This document shows positions 12,470 through 24,985 of a DNA stretch of 64,000 nucleotides, in pieces. The stretch covers positions 13,699,501 through 13,763,500 of the forward strand of contig NC_080569.1 of the NCBI RefSeq assembly GCF_030253575.1, given 5' to 3'. Under the pieces are notes generated by a model. That model was not told the origin of the DNA. It did no database searches and worked only from the letters and a program-made list of their open reading frames with translations. The position numbers and the translations under genes were made by a program. Every line of letters begins with the position of its first letter. Positions within the stretch are counted from its first letter, which is position 1. The DNA comes from Rhododendron vialii (taxonomy: Eukaryota > Streptophyta > Magnoliopsida > Ericales > Ericaceae).

Positions 12470-14412
12470 TAAATGCTTAATGTTTGGATGATAAGAGACT
12501 ATGGAGTATCAAAACTCATGGTCGGTGTGCAGAAGCTTATCTCTCTATCCCGTTTGACCAAAAAAAAAAAGGAAGAAGCTCATCTCTAATAGAAGAAAAA
12601 TATTTGCATGCTATTGGTACCGCTACGTGATACCTGAATTTCCTCCATAATGATACATTTATGGATTGTTAAAGTTTAAATATATAAATCTCACATGAAC
12701 GTGCGGTAATGGAGGGTGCAATATGACAATGTGAATGTGCACAAAAACCATTGAACAATTACTCTGAGTGGATGGAGCAGTTCTTGTTTGTGGGCTCCAT
12801 CGTAAATCTTGAGTTCATTTGTCCATGTTTTAGATCTTTTTTAGTAGTAATATATTACTAAAAAAAATCTAAATTATTCCAGGATCATCTCAACAGAAGT
12901 TCATCTATAAGGTTTTGAAGAGCCATCCATGCTTTTGAAACAATTAAGTCGAAATTATACGGTTCAATTTTTTTTTTCGAACATTACCGACGAGTCGTGT
13001 TTTCACGGTTCAATTATTAAATCAACTTGATTGTTCTAGTGTATTATTTTCAGCTAAGATTATCATAGCAACTTGATTGTTCTAATTATTTTCACATGAA
13101 TTTTATAAGATCAACAATTGGGTTAATCTTCTCGACAACACTCTCCCGTGCAAGGAAACGAGTCCAACTAATGTGTACACCATGTGTGGGACCCAAGGAT
13201 TCGTGTATAAAATTAGCTCAGTCGGATATCAGTAAGGTCCTTCGCTCAATTTCTTGTCACAAATTGATCAAAAACTGATTAAACTTCTATCAATATTAGA
13301 GTTAGCTTGCCGATCAAAAACTTCTACCAATATCCGAGTTAGCTTGCCGATCAAAAAAATAATTATCCAAGGTAGCTTATTTTTTTACAAGGATCATTAA
13401 AAAATATATTTTAAACAAATTGAATGGCTCTAATCATTTGTGTAGAACCTATCTCGGAATCTCACAAAACGGTGTATGCATTTGGTGTGCAACAAATGGT
13501 GCATTCATTATTAAAATTGGCAAGGAAACTTGTGTATTCTCCAAGGGGCATATACGTGTATGATCTCAATTGGATGCCTGTACATGGCTTCATTGGAACC
13601 TGCCTCCATGTTCGGTTTTTGGTCTCTTAACCCAATTTTTTCTACCCACGCATAGTTCCTAATAAATTTTATTTTCAATTAGGATTTTGATTTTGAGACT
13701 CCACTTGTTGAAGCGACGGCACTACATAGTTTCTAATAAATTTTATTTTCAATTAGGATTTTAATTTTGAGACTCCACTTGTTGAAGCGACGGCACTAAT
13801 TTTGGAGCGCTAAAATTAATATTCTTCTAGTTATTACTTTTATTTCTCTATCTTAACTCTCTCCACTCATTATTTCAAAAAATTTCCTCAAGTCTCAAAC
13901 CAAACAAGACGACTCGAGTGAGTAGAAAAATTATTCAATACCTAGAAATACCCAAACTCTTTTTTATCACACATTGTGGTTACGCTCGTGACCACTCAAA
14001 GCAAAGTGTAGAAATCCCACCTCAAAGGGTGATTGGAGAAGAGGCAAGCTAGCATCCAAAGGGAGGGAGGGAGGGGTGAGGGAAAGGAAAACAATTGCAT
14101 TAAAACGGAAACATTTGTCAGAAGAGTCAAAATGGGCTTTCATCAAACAGGGATAAAGTAGCCACTCTACTCCACACTGCTACAGTGTGACAGGACGTAA
14201 CTCTAACGTCAGTCAGTAGGCAGACTCTCTGGAACACTGATGCCGACATTACCAAAGGATTTCAGATATGATCATCTTCGGTTCCAAGAGACTATTCACT
14301 GCCACATGCAGGATTCTATCTCTTCCCCCCTAGGAGATTATTTGTGCCCCCACCACCAAAGTGCCCAAGCCTCTTTCTCATCACATACTCATTATAGGAC
14401 TTGTATATTTAA
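12470..14412. other. Intergenic, no gene seen
   Basis: Upstream region of the minus-strand LRR gene and unassigned AT-rich sequence. Apart from a 74-bp tandem duplication near 13.7 kb, no coding or RNA feature can be supported. Confidence 0.4.
13651..13798. repeat. 74-bp tandem duplication
   Basis: Two adjacent copies of a 74-bp unit containing CTCCACTTGTTGAAGCGACG and CAATTAGGATTTT, differing at only a few positions. They are non-coding and look like a recent slippage or repair duplication. Confidence 0.85.
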
Positions 14413-14781
14413 GGCCTGTTTGGGAGCCAAATTGTGCATTTTTCTGTTAGGGAGCCAAATTGTGAGAATTGATTCTCTCACAATACATTATGAAAACTAC
14501 ATTTTATGGGCATAATTTGAGAATTAATTTTGGATGAGCTTTTATATTCTCATATTGGATTATCTTTCCAAATTCACAATCTATATTGAGCATATCCTCA
14601 AAATACTCATTCATATAAATTATTCTGAGCATTATCTCTCAAACACTACTTTGTTACAAAATTTATTATGTCATACTATCTCGCAAACATTCTACCACAT
14701 TCATAATCTATTCTGGCCACAATTCGAGACCAATAACTCACAATCCAAAATGCAAAAATAATTAGGCTCCCCTACAAGCCC
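14413..14781. mobile_element. MITE, Harbinger-like
   Basis: Left end GGCCTGTTTGGGAGCC pairs with right end GGCTCCCCTACAAGCC, an imperfect terminal inverted repeat. TTAA lies on both sides (14409-14412 and 14782-14785), compatible with a 3-bp TTA/TAA type TSD. The interior is AT-rich and non-coding. Confidence 0.6.
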
Positions 14782-14785
14782 TTAA

Positions 14786-15576
14786 TTTTGGACTTTCATA
14801 TTTATGTAGAATTCATATACTTTGTTTGGATTCTGTATAAATGCTTGGTGAGGACTGAGGAGGAGGCCTAAGGAACCCGTCTAAGTAAATAATTTTTCCG
14901 GTTGGACAAGATGGTCGTATTTGTAAACGTTACATACACCTCTATTCCATTTTTTTCCACGAAAATGAACAAAGAAATGACAATCCAGAAATGAGAATCA
15001 TAGAGAGACATTGGCGGTCCTTTTAGTTCGGGTCAATTATGATTTAAAAGGTTTTGTACGGTGCCATATTGCATGATTTGTTACATAGCTTTAGTCAACA
15101 ATTTTTAATTAGTCAAAGAATTAGAAATTACTAAATCATGAAAATCCATTATAAATGAAAAGATGTAGACAATTAAAACATGACACGAATGCCAAAGATG
15201 GACAAAAAAAAAATCATGGACGGAGAGAGTAAAATGTCGATCAAATTCAGCCAATTTCTATATGGTATCACAGTCGTACTTATTGATCGACAAACACCTA
15301 CAGATTGTGATCATCCTAGTCTACTCTCATTTCTTCGTTTGTCTTCCCACATTTCCAAGGTCTATGAATGGCGATTGAAGAAACAGAATCTACATGCATC
15401 TACAACAGTGAAACTTCCTTTTTCCCTAGTACACATATTTGATCGATGTGATTCTGGAAATCGGATTGTAAATCCTATATACATACACTTTGGAAAATGT
15501 TGATGCACAGTGGCTCGATCTCGTGTATGACTGCTATAAATCTCTGTATCTACTTTTCCTCACATTTTTGGTTTAA

Positions 15577-15638
<62 letters not shown>

Positions 15639-16310
15639 TCAAGTGCGGATTGCATTGGAACAATTAATCGATCATTTTAGTTCTCTTTCTAGGTAGAACT
15701 CATGCATGTGCATGGTCTCAAACATCAACTCTTCAGTCTTGAGAAAATAATTACCTCCATGGAGACATATATTAATTGATCATGCGAGGAGCGGAGTATC
15801 TCTTTTACATTAGCTGCTAGGTACTGGTGCAATAGTTGCAAAAGATTGAGTTAGTTTAGTTTCCATACTTTACTCGATCTGCCTTCTAAATATTGTCCTC
15901 TGCAAACTGCTAGCTGTTAGGACAAGAGTTGAACAAATGAAATTTGAAGAATCGATTACTCTGTCGAATGCTGAAGAAATAAATCGATCTCTATATATAG
16001 AAGAGATCCTCTACTTTGGATACCACATCTAAACCTAGTTCTTCTACATCTCTACAATTGGTTCTACTTCTTCAGTAGGACCTTCTCGGTTTGATAATAT
16101 TCGACAGCCATTTTGGTGTTTCACAATTTGGAGTACTTCCATAGTTTGGGGTTCACAGTTTGGTGTGTCACATGCAGTTTGGTAGTAATTCTTAGGTTGT
16201 TCATCTGGCCACAACCACAGTTCATGAATGTACTTACCACCACAATCTTTTCAATTTGGGCAAATGTTTAATAATGGCAAAGGTTTCGGTACGAAAGACC
16301 AAGAAGTGAG
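14786..16310. other. Intergenic with a TA microsatellite
   Basis: No gene recognised. The open frame at 15180-15503 has no domain. It includes the TA tract at 15581-15633. Confidence 0.4.
15581..15633. repeat. (TA)n microsatellite
   Basis: About 26 TA units in a row. Likely highly polymorphic between individuals. Confidence 0.95.
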
Positions 16311-16378
16311 TGATAGAAATTCTATCAGAGGTTAATTTAGTGCTATATAGTATAGAATTTCATAAAACCAAACCAGAG

Positions 16379-16409
<31 letters not shown>

Positions 16410-19261
16410 GAAAGTAAACTTGGAATGCCAGCTCATCTTTTACACGATATCTATCAACTAGTTCTGCTTAACAACTCACTAACAAACTAACTAATTAATG
16501 ACCCTTGCTTACACACCCCTGCAAACTAATGGGTGTGTTAACAACCATTAGTTTGTCTTTAAGAAAAATAAAACGAGCTATAGAAAGGGACTTTGTAAAA
16601 ATGTCTGCTACTTGGTCCAAAGTTCCAACATGTTGAATGACAATCTGCTTGTTCAGGACCTTTTCTCTGATAAAATGATAGTCAATTTCTACATGCTTGG
16701 TCCTAGCATGGAAATGGGATTAGAAGCCAGGGCTATGGCAGAAAGATTATCACACCAGATGATAGGAGGCAATGTAGAAGGCAAACAAAGCTCCACAAGC
16801 AATTGTTGAACCCATGTAACATCTGCTGCCGTTTGTGCCAATGATCTGTATCCAGCCTCTGTGGATGACCTTGCAACAGTATGCTGCTTCTTGGCACACC
16901 ATGATATGAGATTAGATCCAAGAAACAAACAGAAACCTGTAGTTGATCTTCTATCTACTGGATTACCAGCTCAGTCAGCATCCGAGAAGGCAGTTAAATA
17001 CAATGGACCAGGAGTGAAAGCAAAGCCTTGATTAAGACTACCTTTAATGTACATAGTATACGTTTTACAGCAACAAAATGACTATGTTTTGGGTTATGCA
17101 TGTGCTGACAAGCAAGGTTAACAGCAAAGGATATCTCAGGTTTGGTAAGAGTGAGATATTGAAGGGACCCCACTATAGTTCTAAACCAACGCACATCATC
17201 AAAATCAGCATCAGGAGTAAACTGAGCAGGCTTAGTAGAAGAAGGAGAATTACTTGGTTTACAGTCAAACATTCCTGCCTTAAGTAAGAGATCAGTTGCA
17301 TACTTAGTTTGAGAAAGGATAATAGAAGATCCATGATACAATACTTCAATACCCAGAAAGTAGCTCAAAGAACCAAGGTCTTTCATCACAAATTTGGAAC
17401 TTAGAACAGAAATCAAGTCTGCAATGTAGGAAGAGCTGCTACCAGTAATTAAAATGTCATCCACATAGACTAATACCAAAGTAATATCTGCAGCAGTTTT
17501 CTTGATAAACAGAGAAGAATCAGCTTTGCTTTGAACAAACTCTTGTTGAAGCAGAAACCCAGAAAATACAGAAAACCATGCCCTAGGGGCTTGCCGTAAC
17601 CCATAAAGAGCTTTAGTCAGTTTACACACAAAAGAAGGATGAACAGGGTCTTTATAACCTTGTGGTTGTCTCATGTAAACCTCTTCATCAATTACCCCAT
17701 GTAAAAACGCATTGGACACATCCAATTGTTTGATGGACACTCGAACCGTGGGTTGTTTAATGACAGGACTGAAAGTTTCTGTAAAATCCAACCCCTCAGT
17801 CTGTTGATTTCCATTTGCAACTAAATGAGCTTTATATCTGGCCACACTTCCATCAGAATTACGTTTGATTTTATAGATCCACTGACAACCAATAACATTG
17901 GCTCCCAGAGGAGGTGGAACAAGTGTCAATGTCCCTTGTTTGACTAAGGCTTGATATTCTTCATTCATGGCTTGATGCCACACTGGATACTTAATGGCTT
18001 CAGAGTAATAAACAGGTTCTTTTTTTGGCAAAGTTAAGTCAGAACCAACAACATTCAAACTAAAAACAGTTTTAGGTTTGACAATCCCATGCTTGGCTCT
18101 AGTAACCATGGAATGTGTGTTCAGAGAAGAGGAAGAATTGGAAGTTTGAACAGGAGAAAGAGAAGAGGAATGAGGAATATGAGAAGAGGAATGAGGAATA
18201 TTAGGAACAAAACTTTCAGTGGGAACATCATGAGTGACAGGAGAAGAGGGAGAAGAGACAGGGAAAGGAAAAGAATTGAGATCAGAAACAGAAGGAGACA
18301 CTGGTGTGACAATAGTTTGATTGGAATCAGCAGAATTAGGAATAACAGACAGAGAGGAAGAGTGAATAGGTATGGCAGAAATCTCATTCATGGTATTATG
18401 ACCAGAAGGGTGATGATTTGTGAAGACAAAAGTTGCAGAAAAGGGAATAGTAATAGCAAGATCCTCAAATTTAGTTAGAGGAACACTAAAAGAAGTAGGA
18501 GAAGAAGATGACAAAATTGAAACAGATTGAACTAAGTCAGGATAAGGAAATTCTGTTTCAACAAACTTAACATGTCTAGAAATGAAAACTTTATTGGTAC
18601 TGGGATCATAACATCTGTACCCCTTTGTTTGAGGACAATAACCCAAGAAAACACAAGGAGAAGATTTTGGAGACAATTTATTTAAGGTATACGGTTTCAG
18701 CCAAGGATAACAACTACAACCAAAAGGCTTGAGAAATAAATAATCAGGTGAAGTCTGAAACAACAAGGTATAAGGAACTTGGAACTTGGAACTTGAGACT
18801 AGTATGAGGTAGTCTGTTTGTAAGACACACCGCAGTACTCAAGGCTTCAAGCCAGAAATTGGTAGGTAATCGAGATTGCAAGAGAAGTGTAATAGTAGTT
18901 TCAATAAGATGTCTGTGTTTCCTTTCAGCTAGACCATTTTGTTCTGGTGTGTGAGGACATGAGGTTTGATGAATCATACCATTAGTGAGAAAAAGAGTTA
19001 AAAGAAAATGATTTATGAACTCACCCCCATTGTTACTTCTCATAGTTTGAATGGTGGTGTGAAACTGAGTTGACACATAGGCTTTAAACTGACTTATAAC
19101 ATGCTTAACTTCTGACTTATAATGAAGTGGAAATAGCCAAGTAAATCTAGAGAAATCATCAATCATCAACAAGTAGTATCTAAAGCCCTTATGAGATGGG
19201 AGTATAAAATTAAGAAAACTCCTTGTCAGATTTGTGGCAAAACAAACCATAGAGCCAATTA
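16311..19261 (-). mobile_element. Broken Ty1/copia retrotransposon
   Basis: On the minus strand, from high to low coordinate, lie an integrase core (about 18750-19200), a long copia-type reverse transcriptase (about 17000-18760) and an RNase H end (about 16690-16930). An LTR-like block follows at 16311-16543, with ends TGTTAACA...TCTATCA read on the minus strand. That domain order defines Ty1/copia. The 5' LTR and most of gag are missing, so the copy is truncated, and it also has a few internal breaks. At 19212-19260 a gag zinc-knuckle-like fragment lies on the opposite strand, which points to a local inversion. Only one LTR is visible, so age cannot be read from LTR divergence. Confidence 0.85.
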
Positions 19262-19865
19262 AGAACTGTTACTACAAGGCTAGCTAATAAGAGTATGAGT
19301 TATCATCGACCTTCAATACTTAACCTCAACCAAATTTCCCTCTACTAACGTATGTCCCCTTTTTCCCACGTGGTGCTTCAAGGCACTCTAAGACCGCACA
19401 TTCTCATTCTTGTTGGCTCTACAACTAAATGTATTGACTCCACACAAATCTAAAGTATTGGAGTACTGCACAACGTGCATGGCCATGCTAGATAACTTAT
19501 TGGCCTAGTAGAACACACGAATTATATATCCCGATGTTTCTGGAGACTTCCATATCAATCTGAACAAACTTGTCCTGCGCACATCTAGGTCAATTGTTTA
19601 GGACACACGTAAGAGAGGGCAGGACACATACGTAATAGATGCTCTGGCGTTCATTCATTGTCTAAAAAGTCCCTATTAGGTGATCGGTTGTCCCTCAATG
19701 GCTCACCAATCTGACCCTTCAGGATATTCGTTTCATGGACCCTTATCTGTCTTAATAAAACATGATCTATTTTTCGTTTAAAAAAACAAAAAAATGTACA
19801 TTCGCTCAGAGCATAACCGTGTGCATCGAGTTTGAACTGTGTTATATTCTAATAGAAACCTACCA
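19262..19865. other. Intergenic, no gene seen
   Basis: Unassigned sequence between the copia remnant and the segmental duplication. No coding feature is supported. Confidence 0.4.
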
Positions 19866-22497
19866 AAAACAAATAAATTAAGTGATAAACAAACATGAGA
19901 ATTGAGACCATAAGAACATAAATAATCAAAAAAAAAAAAAAACAAATGTATAAGAACAAATATCTAACAATTTTATAATCGTAACTAATATGCAGAGGTA
20001 CTGACTGTGTTTTATTTTATTTTTTCTGAAAGGGATTTTATTGTTTATTTTTTTTGTGAAGTTGAAAGGGATTTAATTGAAATATTAAGTTTGAGCAATT
20101 TTTTGTCCCCTAGCATAGTGGCAACATGGTCGGACACTTGAATAGGGAAGAGGGAGGGAAGAGGTGACAAGGGTCCCAATTAGTGTATTAAATTAGAATG
20201 GTACATGTGTAAGACCACGTATTAAAAATTAGAGGAAACATTGAATAATTTGGTCTACACCATAATTATTTGCATAAGATCAGGATTGTTGTGCAGAATT
20301 TGGAACATAATTATATGGTTCAAAATGCGCTATGACCTCCGGGCCTGGGGATCCTGTAATAAACAAAGTCACTATAAGGTTGTAATGAGTATCTAAGTCA
20401 TCTATCTCAACAATCAACGGTCTGAATTTAAAAAAAAAAACTCTTTCAAGAAAAAGTTATTTTCTTCCATGGAAGAGTTTTTTTTTTAATCCAAACCATT
20501 CAAAAACTTTTGAACGACTAAAATTGCTCACTACAATCTTGTAGTAACTTTGCTCACTATAGGTCTCCGAATCCGAAAGTTCTTATGAGTTATGATAAAA
20601 GGGACACTTGTATTTATCAAAAAGTACACGTAGAAGCCATTGTGACCATCTCCCCTTTCCTTCCCACAAAAAATCAAGTGTTTATCGTCCACAAAAAATC
20701 AGATAGTGCAACTATGCATTAGAACTTACCGTTCAAACAAAAAGATGCAGTAGAACTTGAGGTGCAATTCTGATAATCCACCGTAGAATGTGTTCGTTTA
20801 GGGCTCCGCTTTGATAATCAAATATTGTTCATTTTTTTTTTTTTAAGATTGGAAGGAAAATAAAGAGTTGAAAAGAACGATAGGGATCGGCACAACGGAG
20901 AGTGAGAGAGTTGAGAAATCACGAAAAATATTCATTTGGAGTTCAACTACTAGCTTGGAAATAGAAATCACTGAGGAAAGCAGATTGAAAAACTAATTAA
21001 CCTACGTTCTGAAAATATAATATCTGGAAAAATTAGCAAACAACAAATAAAAAGTCATAGCTCATATTAATAGAGTTTTTTAAGAGTCGTTGGATGTGGT
21101 CGTTCATAATATATCTTTTTCGAAAATAGAAAAAAATATATACAATTAAATCTCGAGCTATGCTACTAGCATATACACATACAAAAACACTTGCATGTGC
21201 ACTCATACAGTGTGTATAGTTTTTACTTTTCTTAAATGACACATTTGTTTTTGTAAGGATATAAGTACATTTCCAAAAGAACAAAAAATTTATGACCACA
21301 CACAAGCACTTAAATACTTACAGACACGATCATATATATATATATTACATTAACCTTGCACAAAATTGCACACATATATATACATGTACACATTGACTTA
21401 TAAGATGGGGCCCACAAACAGTGCATGCGAATGTGTTTGTAAGTCTGGTGAATCGTAGCCAACAAACAAGAGAGAGACAGGTGTGAGGTGTTTGATTTGG
21501 AAGGCTAATTTTGAATCAACTAATTAATCATGGTTAAAATGGGAATTAGGCGCACAGTATGTACAGTATGAGTTATTGTTGGGGAATGGATAGAGATTCG
21601 AGAAGTTCATTGAACAGTACTTGTGCAACGTATCTGCCAGTCTGTAATATATAAAAAGAATAAATAAAGAGGTTAAGGGTTTGGAAAATGCCACTCAAGG
21701 GGTTTACAGTCTCGGTGTTTTGTTGAGGTGGCTTTTATTTTGGAGTTGCCTACAACTTTAGCCAAGTTTGCTGGCAGTACTTTACTTCTAAAGTCTGTAA
21801 ACAAATGATTAGGTTAAGAACTTAAGAGTATGATGTGGCAACCAAAAATTTGGGAAAATTTGAAAATTTTTTTTTTTTGAAGAATTATCACTTTAATTTC
21901 TTCATTGGCTAAAGCTATAAAGATTAAAAGAGAAGCAAAATTATCATACTAACTTTGGTGTTATTTTCTAAATCAGTTTCCTCCGTGTGGTTAAGAAAAG
22001 AGGGTCTTGGGTGGTTAGGCCGGTGTACCGAAACCCCTATTATCTCTATACTTCGTGTTATGAGTTAATGAAATTTTTTTTGCTGATAAAAAAAAAACTT
22101 GGTGTTATTTTTTGTGGCACATAAAATTAAACTTTCTTTTTGCTCGGCATACATAAAATTAAACTTAGTGTTATTAATATGAGGTCTAAAGAGGGAAAAT
22201 GTTTTTTTTTTTTTCAATCCACATTATCTCTATAATTTTCTGGATGTTAGTATGTATATCATTTAGGGGGGGGAAAAAAACAAGCTAATTGAAAAGTCGT
22301 TATATATGATGTCATTTAAACGCGTTTGTCTTGAAGAAAATGCATAAATGTAATTGTAAAGTAAAGTAAGATTTTGTCAATATAAGTCTACTCTTTTGAA
22401 GACAACTGTAAAGGAAATCACATGGCTACGATATATAGATGGATCTAATTATTTAAAAATGTATTTCTAAATAATGAAACTGTAATAAAATCATCTT

Positions 22498-23042
22498 CTT
22501 CTTTTTTCTCGGCAAAAGAAACTTTTATAAATCTTGAAAGGTTACATCGAGGGAAACATCGAAAGCACACGACGCTTATAAGATCAGACAAAGAAGAAAA
22601 AAGAGAGAAACACCAAAAATAAGCATCCAACAGAGAGTTTGACGGATCACCTGACACACTTCAAACACAAATTACAATTTCACCTTTTTAACTCCATCAA
22701 GAAAACCTTTAATCCTCCACAGTGTATACCTTAATATCGAACTTCACTTTAATCCACATCGCGACTCTGATGTTGATCACCTCACCCACTTGCCCTACTC
22801 CTGTTGAAGCATTATTGAACACGTAGTCATTCCTCGCCAACCATAATAACCAAATTGTAGCAAAGAATGTCGTTTCCCACAAATGATTCTCCAAAATTCT
22901 AAATCTATTGTCAAACCACCAAGTAAAGAGAGCTTCCAAAGATCGAGGACACACCCATCTCACATGCCACCAATCCAGAATCAAAGACCAAACATTCCAT
23001 GAGAATTTGCAATGTAGAAAAAGGTGTTGGGGTGTCTCCAAA
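22498..23042 (-). mobile_element. 5'-truncated LINE (L1 type)
   Basis: The minus strand encodes the C-terminal zf-RVT part of a plant LINE ORF2 (pattern HLFLHCKFSWNVW...W..RWVCP, then TTFFATIWLLWLARND). Exact 17-bp direct repeats TGTAATAAAATCATCTT lie at 22481-22497 and 23043-23059, a target duplication typical of target-primed reverse transcription. The A/G-rich end on the minus strand lies next to 22498, so that is the 3' end, and the 5' end is truncated at 23042. The matching place in copy B (near 30.6 kb) lacks it, so it inserted after the duplication. Confidence 0.85.
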
Positions 23043-23370
23043 TGTAATAAAATCATCTTATAGATGGATTCTACGAAAACTAATTGCGCAATGGAATTCA
23101 CATAATGGACCTTCAAGTAGTATGATCATATAAGTATTTTCCGAAGCACTCACTATTTTTTTTTTCCAACCGATAACAGATGATATTATATCTCCAATCA
23201 AAAAGTACATTAAGATGAAAACTCGTCCTTAGACAAATGATCAAATAATCACGACAGAGAGGATTCATCCAACAAACTATACCCCAAACCAACTAACATT
23301 TTCTCGTAGAAACAAGAAACAACCCAAGACAACCATGGGAGAAAATCGTACTAACCACTCTATAGAATTA

Positions 23371-23769
23371 CAGAAAAACTATGAGTACCGACCATTGGGA
23401 AGGAAAATCGTACCGACGGCCGTCGGCAGGCCATCTCAGGCCACCGGACGGCCGATCCGAGCCGTCCAAAAATTCTATTAAAAAAAACTGATGGGGCCCC
23501 TGCAAAAATAACTGCAGCCGAGGTGTGTAGGGTGCTTAATCTAAGCACCCTTTTTTCGTGTATATATGTATATACGTGTATATACACGAAAAAGGGGTGC
23601 TCGGATCAAGCACCCTACACACCTCGGATGCCGTTGATTCCTGCGCCGGCCCCATCGGTTTTTTTTTTTAGAATTTTTGGACGGCTCGGATCGGCCGTCC
23701 GGTGGCCGGAGATAGCCCGCCGGCGGCCGGCGGTACGATTTCTCTCCTCCTTGGTCGGTACATATAGCA
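23371..23769. mobile_element. Palindromic element, copy 1
   Basis: Almost the whole 399 bp is one inverted repeat centred near 23575, with GC-rich arms: GTACCGAC...CGGACGGCCGATCCGAGCCG on the left and its complement on the right. The centre is CGTGTATA...TATACACG. The flanks hold ACTCTATAGAATTA (23357-23370) and ACTCTCATAGAATTA (23770-23784), a 14-15 bp imperfect direct repeat that may be a TSD. It is non-coding. A second copy is at 26003-26395. It sits about 300 bp upstream of the first DUF761 gene. Confidence 0.75.
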
Positions 23770-23927
23770 ACTCTCATAGAATTAATTGAGAAACTAAACA
23801 GACATTTTTCCTCTGAAAATGATGACAAGGGGGCTCCTTGTAATTTCATGGGCTCAATTATTTGCCAACCCCTGGATGTGGATTCATTCAAGCCGGTCCA
23901 GTCCTTTTCAATTCACTCGGAAACGCC

Positions 23928-23935
23928 TATAAATA
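23928..23935 (+). promoter_or_regulatory. TATA box, DUF761 gene copy A
   Basis: TATAAATA in the context CGCCTATAAATACCC, 130 bp upstream of the ATG at 24065. The same box and about 150 bp around it are conserved upstream of copy B. Confidence 0.75.
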
Positions 23936-24064
23936 CCCGGCCTCTTCATTTACAACTTCGACCAACTCAATTTTGAAAACCAAAAGTACTCCCTTCCAAA
24001 ACTCTCAAACGTACCATTCCCCCAACAATCCCTCCCTCTCAACCTCTATTTTCTCCTCTGAAAA

Positions 24065-24889
24065 ATGGCAATCCACCAGCTAAATCTAGCACATGAAAAT
24101 CAACTGAAACCCCTCAAACTCCAAGGTTTCAAACAAAAGGATCAAATGGCAAATGGGATATCCTCCTTTTGGGCTTTGCTTTTCTCCATTTTCGTCTTTG
24201 TTTCTGTCTTCTACATCTTCAGCCTCTCCCCTTCCTCTCTCCTCAACACAACCAAATTCTGGTTCTTCATTTCCAACACTCTCATTCTCATCATTGCTGT
24301 TGATTTTGGTGCATCGAAAAAACGAGCCGAAATCTACGAAGAGTGCGTGGAAGAAAGCATGGGTAATATTAATAGGTTTCCATCGTTCGAGTGTCCATAC
24401 CCGGAAAAGGAAATTGCTGAGACAAACAATCCACAGCACCCGGAAAAGAAAATTGCCAAGACAAACATTCCAGCCCAAAAGGAAAAGAATTTACAAGAAA
24501 CTCTAGAAGAAGTAAAAGAAGTTGTCGTTGATGTTGTTAGTAAGAGAGAATCCAGGGAAAATAAAATGCAAGTCGTTGCAAAAGTTGATTTGAAAATGTG
24601 TATTGAGGAACCCGAAGAAAAGATGGTAGAATTCCCTCCAAAAGTTGATCATGAGAAAGTTCATGAGGAAGAAAAGGAAAGAGAAACAAGCATTGGAAAT
24701 GAGCGGCCAAACGAAAAAGAAGAAGAAGGAAGACAAGAAGAAGAAGATGATGACGATGATGATGAGTTTTCAAAAATGTCAAATGAAGAATTGAACAGAA
24801 GAGTTGAGGAGTTCATTCAAAGATTTAACAGGCAAATTCGGCTTCAAGCAGCTCAAAACAGAATCCAGCAAACGCAGGGATGTAATTAA
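24065..24889 (+). CDS. DUF761-type two-helix membrane protein, copy A
   Basis: Single exon, 274 codons. Two hydrophobic helices lie near the N-terminus (about residues 35-54, FWALLFSIFVFVSVFYIF, and 65-82, FWFFISNTLILIIAVDFGA). A long charged, coiled-coil-prone middle follows, with an acidic run of Asp/Glu near 220-235. The C-terminal motif SNEELNRRVEEFIQRFNRQ (about 238-258) is the DUF761 signature of plant proteins such as PAMP-induced A70. No enzyme motif is present and the molecular role is unknown. The start is fixed by the conserved MAIHQLNLAHEN shared with copy B. Relative to copy B, the frame ends about nine codons earlier after a small change near the stop. The tandem paralogue lies 7.1 kb downstream in the same orientation. 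Confidence 0.85.
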   Translation: MAIHQLNLAHENQLKPLKLQGFKQKDQMANGISSFWALLFSIFVFVSVFYIFSLSPSSLLNTTKFWFFISNTLILIIAVDFGASKKRAEIYEECVEESMGNINRFPSFECPYPEKEIAETNNPQHPEKKIAKTNIPAQKEKNLQETLEEVKEVVVDVVSKRESRENKMQVVAKVDLKMCIEEPEEKMVEFPPKVDHEKVHEEEKERETSIGNERPNEKEEEGRQEEEDDDDDDEFSKMSNEELNRRVEEFIQRFNRQIRLQAAQNRIQQTQGCN

Positions 24890-24985
24890 AAGTCCACCAA
24901 ACGTCACTGGAAAATGGAGGGGGGGGGGAAAGCTTGCATATATTCCTTGTGCTTTTGTAAATTGTTACACGTGCTTTGACCCCTT

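Larger units (their letters stand above)
19870..24985. repeat. Segmental duplication, copy A
   Basis: Collinear with copy B (about 26575-32110). Matching landmarks include TATAAGAACAA...TATAATCGTAA (19950 and 26660), GAGCAATTTTTTGTCCCCTA (20093 and 28153), the GACAGGTGTGAGGTGTT block (21477 and 29775), the promoter with TATAAATA (23928 and 31102), the whole coding region, and the 3' flank GTCCACCA. Between landmarks the copies differ by insertions described separately. Non-coding identity is clearly lower than coding identity, so the duplication is not very recent. Confidence 0.85.

Noticed and set aside
18089-18478. Arg-rich plus-strand frame of 129 codons
   Set aside because: Antisense of the copia reverse-transcriptase region.
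23360-23891. Open frames with SVFFxRIFGRLGSAVRWPE, recurring at 25992-26463
   Set aside because: The same peptide appears because two palindromic transposable elements share arms. It is read from both strands of non-coding repeat.
24086-24782. Antisense frames opposite DUF761 gene copy A, and the like at 31222-31647
   Set aside because: Shadows of a conserved coding strand. The plus-strand frame is longer and conserved between paralogues.
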